A stretch of 64,000 bases of DNA from assembly GCF_022063185.1 (NCBI RefSeq), contig NZ_CP091913.1, positions 5,061,141-5,125,140 on the forward strand, written 5' to 3'. The notes under the pieces were generated by a model, which worked only from the letters and a program-made list of their open reading frames with translations, was not told the origin of the DNA and searched no databases. Of the stretch, positions 54,028-63,117 are shown piece after piece (the first letter of the stretch is position 1; the number at the start of each line of letters is the position of its first letter). The translations under genes were made by a program, and so were the position numbers. The stretch is from Nostoc sp. UHCC 0870. Lineage in GTDB: Bacteria; Cyanobacteriota; Cyanobacteriia; Cyanobacteriales; Nostocaceae.

Positions 54028-55680
54028 ATGTTTGATTCTATTGATGCTGCCTTGACAGACCTCAAGGCTGGTCGTGCCATTGTCGTGGTAGATGACGAAA
54101 ATCGAGAAAATGAAGGCGATTTGATTTGTGCGGCGCAATTTGCTACGCCTGACATGATCAATTTTATGGCAGTGGAAGCTAGAGGGTTGATCTGTTTGGC
54201 AATGACAGGCGATCGCCTGGATGAACTAGATTTACCATTGATGGTGACGAACATCACAGATCCTAACCAAACGGCTTTCACTGTTAGCATTGATGCAAGT
54301 CCCCATTTAGGCGTATCTACTGGGATTTCAGCCGATGACCGCGCCCGCACTATTCAGATAACTCTCAACCCAGCTACAAAACCTTCAGATTTACGCCGTC
54401 CTGGGCATATTTTCCCGTTACGGGCTAGAACTGGTGGTGTCCTCAAACGCGCCGGACACACGGAAGCGGCTGTGGATTTATCTCGATTAGCAGGACTATA
54501 TCCAGCCGGGGTAATTTGTGAAATTCAAAACCCTAATGGTTCAATGGCGCGGTTACACCAGTTAATTGAGTATGCAAAACACCACAATCTGAAAATTATT
54601 AGTATTGCCGATTTAATTAGTTATCGCCTCAAACACGATCGCCTGGTATATCGGGAAGTGGTAACTAGGCTACCTAGTCAATTCGGTCAGTTTGACATTT
54701 ACGCCTATCGCCACACCCTAGATAATACAGAACACGTTGCCATTGTTAAAGGCGACCCCGCTAACTTTCGAGATGAGGCGGTGATGGTGCGGATGCACTC
54801 AGAATGTCTCACCGGTGATGCTTTGGGTTCTTTGCGCTGCGATTGTCGGATGCAGTTACAAGCCGCACTGAAAATGATTGAAACTGCGGGTCAAGGTGTG
54901 GTGGTTTACCTCCGCCAAGAAGGACGGGGTATTGGCTTGATTAATAAGCTCAAAGCCTACTCCTTGCAAGATATGGGACTGGATACCGTCGAAGCCAACG
55001 AGCGTTTAGGATTCCCCGCCGACCTGCGGGACTACGGGATGGGGGCGCAAATGCTCATGGATTTGGGGATAAAAAAGATTCGCCTAATTACTAATAATCC
55101 TCGGAAGATTGCGGGGGTTAAAGGTTATGGGTTGGAAGTGGTCGATCGCGTGCCATTGTTAATTGAAAGTAATGACTACAATTCCTATTACCTAGCAACT
55201 AAAGCCAAGAAGCTGGGTCATATGCTGTTACAGACCTATTTAGTCACAGTGGCAATTCATTGGCAAGATGACCCGCAATTGGTGACAAAACGCTACGAAC
55301 GCCTAGAGAAACTGCGCCATTTAGCTAAAGACTATGATTTATTGTTACAGGAAGAAGCTCGTCCATTAGCGATCGCTTTGTTTGATGAGCCATCGTTAAC
55401 AGTACACTTAGGTTTTGACCAAGCAAAAGTAGCAGATTGTGATTGGTATCAGCAAGCTGGTCATCCATACCTGGCGGCTATTTTGCCGATTCTGGATAAC
55501 TTAGCGACTTTACCTTATGTCCAGAAACTAGAATTTTTGATTTCTTCCGGTAGTGACCCCTTGAGTAACTTGCAAGTCCAGCTAGACCGACAGATAATTT
55601 CCAATGAGGAATTACCATCTGTGGTAGGCGATCGTTTAGAGACTCAGCAAATTTATAGTTTTACAAGAAAGCATGATTGA
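54028..55680 (+). CDS. ribBA: Bifunctional RibBA (DHBP synthase / GTP cyclohydrolase II)
   Basis: Makes both riboflavin precursors. Residues 1-200 are 3,4-dihydroxy-2-butanone-4-phosphate synthase, with VDDENRENEGDL (acidic metal loop), TGISADDRARTIQ and the RTGGVLKRAGHTEAAVDL segment. Residues about 205-400 are GTP cyclohydrolase II, with HSECLTGD and SLRCDCR (zinc Cys at about 259, 269 and 271) and VVYLRQEGRGIGL. A C-terminal extension of about 150 residues follows (550 aa in all), as is usual for cyanobacterial RibBA and of unknown use. ATG at 54028 follows spacer with no clear ribosome binding site. It is convergent with the protease gene, only five bases apart. Confidence 0.96.
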   Translation: MFDSIDAALTDLKAGRAIVVVDDENRENEGDLICAAQFATPDMINFMAVEARGLICLAMTGDRLDELDLPLMVTNITDPNQTAFTVSIDASPHLGVSTGISADDRARTIQITLNPATKPSDLRRPGHIFPLRARTGGVLKRAGHTEAAVDLSRLAGLYPAGVICEIQNPNGSMARLHQLIEYAKHHNLKIISIADLISYRLKHDRLVYREVVTRLPSQFGQFDIYAYRHTLDNTEHVAIVKGDPANFRDEAVMVRMHSECLTGDALGSLRCDCRMQLQAALKMIETAGQGVVVYLRQEGRGIGLINKLKAYSLQDMGLDTVEANERLGFPADLRDYGMGAQMLMDLGIKKIRLITNNPRKIAGVKGYGLEVVDRVPLLIESNDYNSYYLATKAKKLGHMLLQTYLVTVAIHWQDDPQLVTKRYERLEKLRHLAKDYDLLLQEEARPLAIALFDEPSLTVHLGFDQAKVADCDWYQQAGHPYLAAILPILDNLATLPYVQKLEFLISSGSDPLSNLQVQLDRQIISNEELPSVVGDRLETQQIYSFTRKHD

Positions 55681-55685
55681 CACTC

Positions 55686-56882
55686 TTAACTTACAGTAGA
55701 CTTAGCAATTCCCCCTAACTGCAACCCCGGCGGATAACTACCGTCTTCCTTAATGCGCTTAATTTCCGCATCAGTAATCTGTAAGCCTAACTTTTGTGCC
55801 AAAGTCTGTACAATATCTCCCCGGTCAATTACCCCACCCACAGCACCCGCAGGGGTGAGGACAGTCACACGCGCTAAGTTCTCATTTTCTAGCTTGTTGA
55901 TTACCTCAGCCATAGAAGTTGACTCAGTAACCGTGGGTATTTCGGTCAGAGGATGGACAATACTATGCAGAGTTTCGGTTTCCCATTGGCTTCTCTCTAC
56001 CAAGCGCAAATCCTCAATGGCGACCATTCCCCGGTAACGTCCATCAGAAGCAGCAAAATAAACCTCTGGTGCTGTGGCTTCCAATAAATACGCATCAGCA
56101 AAGGAACGTAAAGTTTGGTCAGCATCAATAACCCGAAAGTTCCGAGTCATCGCCTCGGCGGCTGTTATTTTCAGTAAGGTTTCTTGTAATGTGGTCATGC
56201 GGTCGTAGGTGTTGGCGTTACGCACAGCAAACCAACCTAACAACGCAATCCATAAACCGGTGACTAACTCTCTAGTCAAGAAATCTACAACAAATCCCAA
56301 GGCGATCGCACTATAACCTAAAATTTGTCCCGCTCTAGCTGCCCAATGTACAGCTTGGAAGCGGTTTCCGGTAATTTGCCACAGTGCAGCTTTTAATACT
56401 TGACCACCATCTAAAGGCAAACCAGGTATCAAGTTAAACAAGGCAACAACCAAGTTAATTCTCGCCAAATCACCCACCATCATACTGATTGGGCTAGTAT
56501 CAGGCACAACATTACCTCCTAATCGGAGGAGAAAAAACAACCCAATACTCACCAAAGGCCCCGCAATGGCTACCTGAAAGGCTTTACCCGGCGTTTTAGA
56601 TTCCTCTTCAATCGCCGCAATCCCACCAAACATAAATAGGGTAATAGAATTAACTTTAATGCCTTGCGATCGCGCTGCTAAACTATGACCTAATTCGTGC
56701 ATTAACACGGAAGCAAACAGCAGCAACGCCATGATAATTCCCGCAGTCCAGGCTGTGACAGTTCCCAATTCTTGGTAAGCTACACCAAAATTCAGAGTAG
56801 CTAACCCCAAAATTACAAACCACAGAGGGTCTAAAAATAAGGGAATGCCAAATAAAGACCCGATTTTCCAATTTGTTTGCAT
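55686..56882 (-). CDS. Site-2 protease (M50) with CBS domains
   Basis: A 398-aa intramembrane zinc metalloprotease. The N-terminal half is hydrophobic with the zinc motif LMHELGHSLAARSQG (about residues 62-76) and the third ligand in NLIPGLPLDGGQVL (about 150-160). The C-terminal part (about 240-370) has a pair of CBS-type segments (AEAMTRNFRVIDADQTLRSF and VTESTSMAEVINKLENENLA) that probably sense adenine nucleotides. This is the S2P-CBS type seen in cyanobacteria and archaea; targets are likely membrane-bound regulators such as anti-sigma factors (inference). ATG at 56882. Confidence 0.92.
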   Translation of the reverse strand: MQTNWKIGSLFGIPLFLDPLWFVILGLATLNFGVAYQELGTVTAWTAGIIMALLLFASVLMHELGHSLAARSQGIKVNSITLFMFGGIAAIEEESKTPGKAFQVAIAGPLVSIGLFFLLRLGGNVVPDTSPISMMVGDLARINLVVALFNLIPGLPLDGGQVLKAALWQITGNRFQAVHWAARAGQILGYSAIALGFVVDFLTRELVTGLWIALLGWFAVRNANTYDRMTTLQETLLKITAAEAMTRNFRVIDADQTLRSFADAYLLEATAPEVYFAASDGRYRGMVAIEDLRLVERSQWETETLHSIVHPLTEIPTVTESTSMAEVINKLENENLARVTVLTPAGAVGGVIDRGDIVQTLAQKLGLQITDAEIKRIKEDGSYPPGLQLGGIAKSTVS

Positions 56883-57113
56883 TACTTTAATATATAAATT
56901 TGTTATGTGTTGTTGGCAGACACAACCAAATAAGCGATCGCTGCTTGATCCGCCCTAGATTCTAGAATAGACAATCAAACTGACTTAAGCGTTTAAAAAA
57001 TAAAAAAATATAAATTTATCCCGAAATAGCGAATGGGGTTTAATTCCCCGACTTCAACTGTCTTTAAGTAATGAGTAATGGGATTTATTCATTACTCATT
57101 ACTCATTACTGAC

Positions 57114-57392
57114 TTAAATCACACCGATATTAGTCAATCCCAAAACAGCCGCAACACCAATGATATGACCAAAGCTCATGGCTGCCAAGAATGTAGCAAC
57201 ACTAGGATTATTAAACAAAGATGGGAAAGGTAAAGGCATTTTGGGGCCAACATGGGGATAGCGAATTGACCACCCAGCAATTAAAAGCACTAATAAACAA
57301 CTACCAATAATAATCGGTGTTCCAGTCCAGTTCCAGGTTGTACCAGTGTTAGGAACAGTAACTTGCACTGCTAACAGTGTTAATGGAAACAT
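57114..57392 (-). CDS. psaK: Photosystem I subunit PsaK, copy 1
   Basis: A 92-aa thylakoid protein at the periphery of photosystem I. Two transmembrane helices (TPIIIGSCLLVLLIAGWSI and ATFLAAMSFGHIIGVAAVL) are joined by a basic, Pro-rich loop YPHVGPKMPLPFPSLF; the end GLTNIGVI is typical of PsaK. AGGAG stands eight bases before the ATG at 57392. A second, shorter paralogue lies 488 bases away on the same strand. Confidence 0.95.
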   Translation of the reverse strand: MFPLTLLAVQVTVPNTGTTWNWTGTPIIIGSCLLVLLIAGWSIRYPHVGPKMPLPFPSLFNNPSVATFLAAMSFGHIIGVAAVLGLTNIGVI

Positions 57393-57432
57393 AGTTCTTT
57401 CTCCTGCATGAGTAGAATTTCTTGAAGTTATT

Positions 57433-57583
57433 AGGACTTACGCAGTGATACGAAGAATCAAGGGTTTGGGCGAGGGTATAGGGGTATAGGGGTGTGGGGG
57501 TGTAGGTGTTCAAAACCCTTACACCCCTACACCCTCATACCCTTACACCCCTTCTTCACAAATAACCTCTGTGCGTAAGTCCT
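57433..57583. repeat. MITE-like element with AGGACTTACGCA ends
   Basis: AGGACTTACGCA (57433-57444) and TGCGTAAGTCCT (57572-57583) are perfect reverse complements. The body has long GTATAGGGGTGTGGGGGTGT and ACACCCCTACACCC arms that can pair into one extended hairpin. GTTAT on both sides (57427-57431, 57585-57589) could be a target duplication. This end sequence is common in cyanobacterial genomes. Confidence 0.75.
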
Positions 57584-57781
57584 GGTTATGAGTTAATAGC
57601 CCAGTTAATACTCCACTAACAGAAGTTAGATAAACCTCCCTCAATAGAAAGGTTCAACAATATCTCTTCAGTCGAGTTTGTTACTCAAAAATAGGCTGCA
57701 CTCATGTCTCAAGTCTCAAGTCTCATGGCTGGAGAAAGAACAGAAGTTAGTATTGCAAGTTTTGGACTTGGTGAGATGTAT

Positions 57782-57810
57782 ATCATAGCCCCCTCCTTGC
57801 TTGCGGGGAG
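57782..57810. repeat. CTCCCCGCA.GCAAGGAG repeat, copy 2
   Basis: Reverse-oriented copy of 16125-16154: CTCCCCGCAAGCAAGGAGGG continuing to GGCTATGAT when read on the reverse strand. GTACCTCAC and CGCTATA follow at 57832-57858 as in the other copy. Confidence 0.65.
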
Positions 57811-57880
57811 GGGGTTGGGGGTGGGGTTGTTGTACCTCACTAAAGCGAGAACCGCTATAACGTATTACTGGTATCCAAAC

Positions 57881-58135
57881 CTATAGACGACCAATGTTAG
57901 TCAATCCTAAGACAATACCAATACCGATAACATGACCAAAAGCCATAGCACCAACAAATGCGGGGATACTTAAGGGTAGTCCAGGAAATTTGGGGCCGAC
58001 TTGGGGCTTTTGAATTCTGAGGGTGAGCAAAACAACTATTACACTGCTAACACTAATGATAATTCCTACAGTGGGATTCCATTCAGGGGTGACTGGTACA
58101 GATGCAGCAGCTGCTAATAAGGTAGATGTAATCAA
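57881..58135 (-). CDS. psaK: Photosystem I subunit PsaK, copy 2 (TTG start)
   Basis: An 84-aa PsaK with two helices (VGIIISVSSVIVVLLTLRI and IPAFVGAMAFGHVIGIGIVL), the loop QKPQVGPKFPGLPLS and the end GLTNIGRL. The start is TTG at 58135, supported by AGGAG eight bases before it; no ATG exists ahead of the first helix. Only about half of the residues agree with copy 1 by eye. Cyanobacteria often have PsaK1 and PsaK2 forms, one of them light-regulated and linked to state transitions; which is which cannot be decided here. Confidence 0.93.
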   Translation of the reverse strand: MITSTLLAAAASVPVTPEWNPTVGIIISVSSVIVVLLTLRIQKPQVGPKFPGLPLSIPAFVGAMAFGHVIGIGIVLGLTNIGRL

Positions 58136-58287
58136 GGTTGTGTCTCCTATGAAAAGTTATACTCAGCACTTAGCACTAAGTTTGGTCAAAGTTAATCTAG
58201 ACCTAGAAAATTATAGAGTTAGTTAGGACACAACCGAAATTCATCAACCAAAATTCGGTTTTTAAGTTTGCTGTATTTAAAATTTCT

Positions 58288-58920
58288 ATGCGTATAAAAA
58301 TCTGCGGTATCACTCAACCACAACAGTCAATAGCGATCGCCTCTTTGGGTGCAACTGCGCTAGGATTTATTTGTATAAATACTTCGCCTCGCTATGTCAC
58401 CACAACGCAAATTCAAGCTGCGGTGGCACACTTACCAAAAACTATTGACAAAATTGGCGTTTTCGCTAATGCCAGTATTGCCGAAATTAGTCAGATTGTT
58501 TCCAGTTCTGAGTTAACTGGTGTACAGTTACATGGTGACGAATCCCCTGAATTTTGCTTTCACCTACGTCAAGCTTTACCCCAAGTAGAAATTATTAAAG
58601 CTCTCAGAATCCGCAATATAGAGCATTTGCAGGAAGCGATTATTTACACCCCATACATAGATACTTTATTACTTGATGCCTATCACCCTCAGCAGTTGGG
58701 TGGCACAGGTCAAACTTTAGACTGGCAGATGTTACAACAATTTCGCCCCAGTTGTCCTTGGTTACTGGCTGGTGGACTTAGCCCAGATAACATTCTAGAA
58801 GCATTGAGTCAGCTTCAACCAGACGGTATTGATTTATCTAGCGGTGTAGAAATTAAACCCGGCGATAAAGACTTAGATAAGGTAGCATTACTGTTTCAGA
58901 AATTGGGGAGTAGGGAGTAG
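58288..58920 (+). CDS. trpF: Phosphoribosylanthranilate isomerase
   Basis: Third step of tryptophan synthesis, an Amadori rearrangement on a TIM barrel. The 210-aa protein starts MRIKICGITQPQQSIAIA with the catalytic Cys7; GVFANASIAEI, VQLHGDES, LLLDAYHP (catalytic Asp) and LAGGLSPDNILEAL then GIDLSSGVE (phosphate binding) follow in the usual order. ATG at 58288. It stands alone, other trp genes being elsewhere. The frame ends inside GGGGAGTAGGGAGTAGGGATTG repeats. Confidence 0.97.
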   Translation: MRIKICGITQPQQSIAIASLGATALGFICINTSPRYVTTTQIQAAVAHLPKTIDKIGVFANASIAEISQIVSSSELTGVQLHGDESPEFCFHLRQALPQVEIIKALRIRNIEHLQEAIIYTPYIDTLLLDAYHPQQLGGTGQTLDWQMLQQFRPSCPWLLAGGLSPDNILEALSQLQPDGIDLSSGVEIKPGDKDLDKVALLFQKLGSRE

Positions 58921-58955
58921 GGATTGGGGATTGGGGACTGGGGACTTGGGATTGG
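58921..58955. repeat. Tandem GGGGATT / GGGGACT repeat
   Basis: Four units of GGGGAxT immediately follow the trpF stop, between convergent trpF and folE. Confidence 0.8.
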
Positions 58956-59033
58956 GGAATTCCTAATCCAAAATCATCAAGCCCAAATCCACGTCTTGAA
59001 TTACCCAATTCCCTATTCCCTATTTCCCATTCC

Positions 59034-59741
59034 CTAAAAGAATGCTGGTTGATGACGAATCAAGTTAAAGAATTCTTCACGGGTTTTTTGTTCCTCTTGG
59101 AATACACCAACCATTGCACTAGTAACTGTCCAAGAACCGGGTTTCTGCACACCCCGCATCACCATGCACATATGACTAGCTTCCATGACTACTGCTACTC
59201 CCTGCGGTTCTAAGATGGTTTGGACTGCTTCAGCGATTTGGCGAGTTAACCTTTCTTGAACTTGCAAACGACGAGAATACATCTCGACAATACGGGCTAA
59301 CTTACTCAATCCCACAACCTTTTGGTTAGGGATGTAAGCCACGTGCGCTCTACCCATAAAAGGCAACATATGATGTTCGCAGAGGCTGAAAAAGTTAATA
59401 TCCCGGACTAATACCATCTCGTTATGCCCTTCATCAAAGACTGCTCCGTTGATGAGTTCTTCTAAAGATTGGTTGTAGCCACTAGTCAGAAATCGCATCG
59501 CTTCTGCTACGCGCTTGGGTGTTTTCAGCAAGCCTTCCCGTTCGGGGTCTTCGCCAACGCCTACTAATATTGCTCTCACCGCATCCTTCATTTGCTCCAT
59601 ATCTTCCTCAGAAGGTGGATGCAACTCTGGTGTTCGCCCATCGTGGGTATTGCGGTCTGGTCTGGTGTTGATGGCTTCTGCTAAGTCAGGAATTAGTGGC
59701 GATTGAGAACGATTAGAACCGTTGGAACTAGCAATAGTCAT
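59034..59741 (-). CDS. folE: GTP cyclohydrolase I
   Basis: Converts GTP to 7,8-dihydroneopterin triphosphate for folate and pterin synthesis. The 235-aa protein has a polar N-terminal 45 residues and then the fold with RVAEAMRFLTSGYNQSLEEL, SLCEHHMLPFMGRAHVAYIP (zinc Cys and His), VGLSKLARIVEMYSRRLQVQ and ASHMCMVMRGVQKPGS (second zinc Cys). ATG at 59741. On the reverse strand downstream of the SDR, accA, aar and ado genes, a gene order often kept in cyanobacteria. Confidence 0.97.
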   Translation of the reverse strand: MTIASSNGSNRSQSPLIPDLAEAINTRPDRNTHDGRTPELHPPSEEDMEQMKDAVRAILVGVGEDPEREGLLKTPKRVAEAMRFLTSGYNQSLEELINGAVFDEGHNEMVLVRDINFFSLCEHHMLPFMGRAHVAYIPNQKVVGLSKLARIVEMYSRRLQVQERLTRQIAEAVQTILEPQGVAVVMEASHMCMVMRGVQKPGSWTVTSAMVGVFQEEQKTREEFFNLIRHQPAFF

Positions 59742-59866
59742 GATGTGAATACTTGGTTATGGTTTAATGGTGAGTGATGAAATCAGTGATCAGCGATCAG
59801 TTAACTGTTATCAATGACAGACTGATAACTGTTAACTGATAACTGTTAACTGTTAACTGTTAACTG

Positions 59867-60592
59867 TTAAAGTGCGCCACCACTGGGCATGAGAATTAAT
59901 TCTTCAATGACTGCCTGTGGTGGTAATAAAGCTGTATGGAGGATTGATTGAGCCACAATTTCTGGGGTGAGCATTTGGGAACGGTCAAAGTCAGCATCAA
60001 CGGTTTCTGTATCCCACAGTGGGGTGTTCACAGAACCAGGGCAAATAGTAGTAACACGAATACCATAGGCGCGTTCTTCTTGTGCGAGAGTTTGAGAAAG
60101 AGCTAGTAAGCCAGCTTTACTCACACAATACGCACCCCAATTAGGAAAGGCTTGTTTGGCAGCAATGGAGGCTACATTGATGATTGTCCCTGTGTGTCTA
60201 ACTCTCATTCCTGGCAAAATTCCTTGAATACACTGAAATACGCTGGTCAGGTTCAAGTCGATCACTTGTTGCCAGTCTGCAAGAGGGGTGTCACTTAAGG
60301 TCGCTGTGTACCCTATCCCCGCATTGTTGACCAAAATATCTATATCTCCGAAATCCAGGGCGATCGCTTGCATTTTTGCTTCTACTTGCGATACTTCCGC
60401 TAGGTCAACAGCATAGACTTTTGCTGTTGCTCCAGTCTGTTGTGTTGCTGCTGCTACAGCCTCCAACTTATCGAGAGAACGGCTCACTAAAGCCACATCT
60501 ATGCCCACTTTTGTAAAAGCTAATGCTGTTGCTTTCCCAATTCCACTACTCGCCCCTGTAATTAGAGCGCGTCGTTTCTGCTCAAAACTCAT
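59867..60592 (-). CDS. Short-chain dehydrogenase (SDR, FabG-like)
   Basis: A 241-aa classical SDR. From ATG 60592 the protein starts MSFEQKRRALITGASSGIGK with the TGxxxGIG cofactor loop; DILVNNAGIGYTATLSDTPL, NVASIAAKQAFPNWGAYCVSK (Ser and YxxxK active site) and ICPGSVNTPLWDTE follow. GGGAGA before this ATG supports it; the frame is open to 60766 but the extra 58 residues look non-coding. NADPH-dependent oxidoreductase with unknown substrate; position after accA, aar and ado suggests a role in fatty acid or aldehyde metabolism (inference). Confidence 0.93.
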   Translation of the reverse strand: MSFEQKRRALITGASSGIGKATALAFTKVGIDVALVSRSLDKLEAVAAATQQTGATAKVYAVDLAEVSQVEAKMQAIALDFGDIDILVNNAGIGYTATLSDTPLADWQQVIDLNLTSVFQCIQGILPGMRVRHTGTIINVASIAAKQAFPNWGAYCVSKAGLLALSQTLAQEERAYGIRVTTICPGSVNTPLWDTETVDADFDRSQMLTPEIVAQSILHTALLPPQAVIEELILMPSGGAL

Positions 60593-60954
60593 GCTGTCTC
60601 CCAAATTTTTTGGCAGTTTTGCAAGCCCTTGCCACTCAATTATGAAAATATTTCGGAATAAATAGATTAATTTAATCTTAAATTCCGATAATTTTCCTTG
60701 AAAAATGCTACTATTGTTTGTTATTATTAGTGTCCTAATTAAGCGTTTCCCCGCAAAGGACGACAAATAATAACCTGTAAACTCAGGTCATGTAATTAAA
60801 GCTAATTAATGAATACTGTCCAATCTACTCCCAGAGAGTTGATTTGTCAGATATACATACAAATGCCTATGGCTAATAAGATTGTTAAAAATCGTTAAGA
60901 GCCACAGGCATTATAGCACTGCTACGGTGTCATTGAGTCATTTTCTAACGCTTG
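60593..60954. other. Intergenic region between accA and SDR
   Basis: About 360 AT-rich bases with no gene accepted. The length suggests the SDR gene has its own promoter. Confidence 0.5.
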
Positions 60955-61935
60955 TTAATGAGCAACTTCCGTAAAAACGCCAATTTTGCGGAATTTTTCA
61001 TAGCGTAGTTGTCGTCTTTCTGGGGATGTTAAACGATTTAGCTCTTCCAAATTATCTAGTAATGCTTGTTTAAGGGTAGTAGCAGCTTGAAGAGGCTCGG
61101 TGTGTGCGCCACCAATGGGTTCAGTCAAAATTTGGTCAATGATACCCAAATTTTTCAGGTCGTGGGAGACAATTTTCAAGGCTACGGCGGCCTGAGGAGC
61201 TTTGCTAGCATCTTTCCACAAAATCGCCGCGCAGGCTTCGGGGGTAGCTACGGTGTAGACGGCGTGTTCAAACATTAATAGGCGATCGCCTACACCAATA
61301 CCTAAAGCTCCACCAGAGCCACCTTCACCGATGACTGTACAGATAATGGGGACATCCAGAGAGAACATTTCCCGCAGATTGTAGGCGATCGCTTCCCCTG
61401 CGCCTTGGCGTTCTGCTACCACCGTGGGTAAAGCTCCCGGCGTATCGATAAAGGTCAAAATTGGCATACTAAACTTATTGGCGTGTTCCATTAAGCGCAT
61501 CGCCTTGCGATAACCGCCAGGGGTTGCCATGCCAAAATTGCGGGCGATATTATCTTTAGTGTCGCGTCCTTTTTGATGACCCAACATCACCACAGGTTGC
61601 CCACCCAAACGAGCCACACCGCCAATTAGAGCCGGATCATCACCACCAGAGCGATCGCCATGCAACTCCATCCATTCATCAGTAATAGCTTGAATGTAAT
61701 CTAAGGTACTGGGGCGACGGGGATGACGAGCGACTTGCAAGCGTTGGGCTGGAGATAGGGTACTAAAAATCTCCTCCCGCAGTTGGGTAGCGCGTGCTTC
61801 TAGTTTGCGAATTTCACCAGAAACATCAACACCATTTTCCTCTGCAAGTTGCCGAATTTGGTCAATCCGGTTTGCTAGTTCAGCTAACGGTTTTTCAAAA
61901 TCCAACAGTAGCGGTTTGCGCTCGGTAGTAGCCAT
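60955..61935 (-). CDS. accA: Acetyl-CoA carboxylase carboxyltransferase subunit alpha
   Basis: With AccD transfers the carboxyl group from biotin to acetyl-CoA, the first committed step of fatty acid synthesis. The 326-aa protein from ATG 61935 starts MATTERKPLLLDFEKPLAEL; it has PRRPSTLDYIQAI, GHQKGRDTKDNIARNFGMAT, GYRKAMRLMEHANKFSMPIL and IGEGGSGGALGIGVGDRLLM, hallmarks of the alpha subunit crotonase fold. The frame is open to 62001, but these 22 codons (PNPQSPIPSPRYPIPN) are a translation of GGGGATTGGG tandem repeats and not coding. aar lies upstream. Confidence 0.96.
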   Translation of the reverse strand: MATTERKPLLLDFEKPLAELANRIDQIRQLAEENGVDVSGEIRKLEARATQLREEIFSTLSPAQRLQVARHPRRPSTLDYIQAITDEWMELHGDRSGGDDPALIGGVARLGGQPVVMLGHQKGRDTKDNIARNFGMATPGGYRKAMRLMEHANKFSMPILTFIDTPGALPTVVAERQGAGEAIAYNLREMFSLDVPIICTVIGEGGSGGALGIGVGDRLLMFEHAVYTVATPEACAAILWKDASKAPQAAVALKIVSHDLKNLGIIDQILTEPIGGAHTEPLQAATTLKQALLDNLEELNRLTSPERRQLRYEKFRKIGVFTEVAH

Positions 61936-61939
61936 AGTT

Positions 61940-62095
61940 AGGGATTGGGTATTAGGGATTGGGTATCGGGGACTGGGTATTGGGGACTGGGGATTGGGCA
62001 TTGGGTATTGGGGATTGGGGATTGGACATTGGGAATCATCTTTTCTTCTATTCCCCCAGTCCCTAGTCCCTAGTCCCCAGTCCCTAGCCCCTAGT
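61940..62095. repeat. Tandem GGGGATTGGG-type repeats
   Basis: Many degenerate units GGGGATTGGGTATT/GGGGACTG (61940-62035), then CCCTAGTCCCCAGTCC units in the opposite sense (62052-62090), so the tract can fold as a long imperfect hairpin. It separates aar from accA. Confidence 0.8.
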
Positions 62096-62097
62096 CA

Positions 62098-63117
62098 TTA
62101 AACCAGCAGTGGTCTAAACCCATGTTTGACTGAAGCTCGACCAATCTGCTCCATTTTGTCTACGGTAATCTGATTGCGCCCCCAAGAAAAGTTCGTGTAC
62201 AACTTCTCAAATTCCAGCAGCATTGATTCAGCAAAACAAGCAAATAACTGGCGTGCTGGTACTTCCATATTGACTATTTTCATAATCTTCCAGTCAATAT
62301 CTAAAGAATGTTCAACGATGCCACCATTCAAAACATACACGCCAGGATGCTGAATTTTCGTTCCTAAATTTTTGGGATAGCCACCATCAATTAACAGACA
62401 AGGTTGCTTCAAAGTTTTGGGGTCAATTTCCACCCCTTTAGGCATACTAGCCACCCAAACGACAATATCAGCTTGGGGTAAGGCTTCATCCAAAACCATG
62501 ATTTTTCCCCGTCCCAATTCGGCTTGCAATTCCTGGAGACGTTCTTGGTTACGCGCTATCAGTAACAATTCCTTAACATCAGTTTTAGCATCCAGCCACC
62601 GAGTCACTGCACTGCCAATATCACCTGTAGCCCCACATATCGCTACTGTGGCTTGGGAAAGGTCAATTCCTATTTGTTGGGATGCCGCTTCTACCTGGCG
62701 GCAAATAATGTAGGCTGTGTGAGTATTGCCTGTAGTGAAGCGTTCAAACTCTAGCTTGATATTACGGACTTGGCTAAACTGCTCCAAGTTAAAATTTTCA
62801 AAAATAATTGAAGAGAAACCGCCCAAAGCAGTAATATCAATACCATGCTTTTGAGCATGAGCCATTGCATTCAGTATTTTCCGTGTTGCTGCTTTTATCC
62901 GGCGGTTTGCCAGCATCTCCGGTAAAAAGCAAGACTCTACATACTGCCCTTCAATTGTCTCACCAGTAATACTAGTAACTTTAATGTGATCGACAATCTG
63001 GGGTGGTGCGCTACACCAAAAATCTAGCCCTTGATCGGCGTATTCCGGGTATCCCAATTCTTGAGCTACCGCCTGAGCGTGTTCTAAACTTGTCAGATGT
63101 CCAATTAGACCAAACAT
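62098..63117 (-). CDS. aar: Long-chain acyl-[ACP] reductase
   Basis: Reduces fatty acyl-ACP to fatty aldehyde with NADPH, first step of cyanobacterial alkane synthesis. The 339-aa protein starts MFGLIGHLTSLEHAQAVAQE; the cofactor-binding loop VAICGATGDIGSAVTRWL is at about 162-179, and the thioester-forming Cys is residue 294 in LFACFAESMLLEFE, as in the Synechococcus enzyme. ATG at 63117. The ado gene follows on the same strand upstream, so the two-enzyme pathway is complete here. Confidence 0.96.
   Translation of the reverse strand: MFGLIGHLTSLEHAQAVAQELGYPEYADQGLDFWCSAPPQIVDHIKVTSITGETIEGQYVESCFLPEMLANRRIKAATRKILNAMAHAQKHGIDITALGGFSSIIFENFNLEQFSQVRNIKLEFERFTTGNTHTAYIICRQVEAASQQIGIDLSQATVAICGATGDIGSAVTRWLDAKTDVKELLLIARNQERLQELQAELGRGKIMVLDEALPQADIVVWVASMPKGVEIDPKTLKQPCLLIDGGYPKNLGTKIQHPGVYVLNGGIVEHSLDIDWKIMKIVNMEVPARQLFACFAESMLLEFEKLYTNFSWGRNQITVDKMEQIGRASVKHGFRPLLV

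Larger units (their letters stand above)
57393..57880. other. Intergenic region between the psaK copies
   Basis: No gene accepted; contains a MITE-like element (57433-57583) and a repeat (57782-57810). The promoter of psaK copy 1 would lie between 57393 and the MITE or within it. Confidence 0.6.

Noticed and set aside
61936..62101. N-terminal extension of accA to 62001 and forward frame 61805-62101
   Set aside because: Both are translations of GGGGATTGGG repeats; ATG at 61935 gives the family start.
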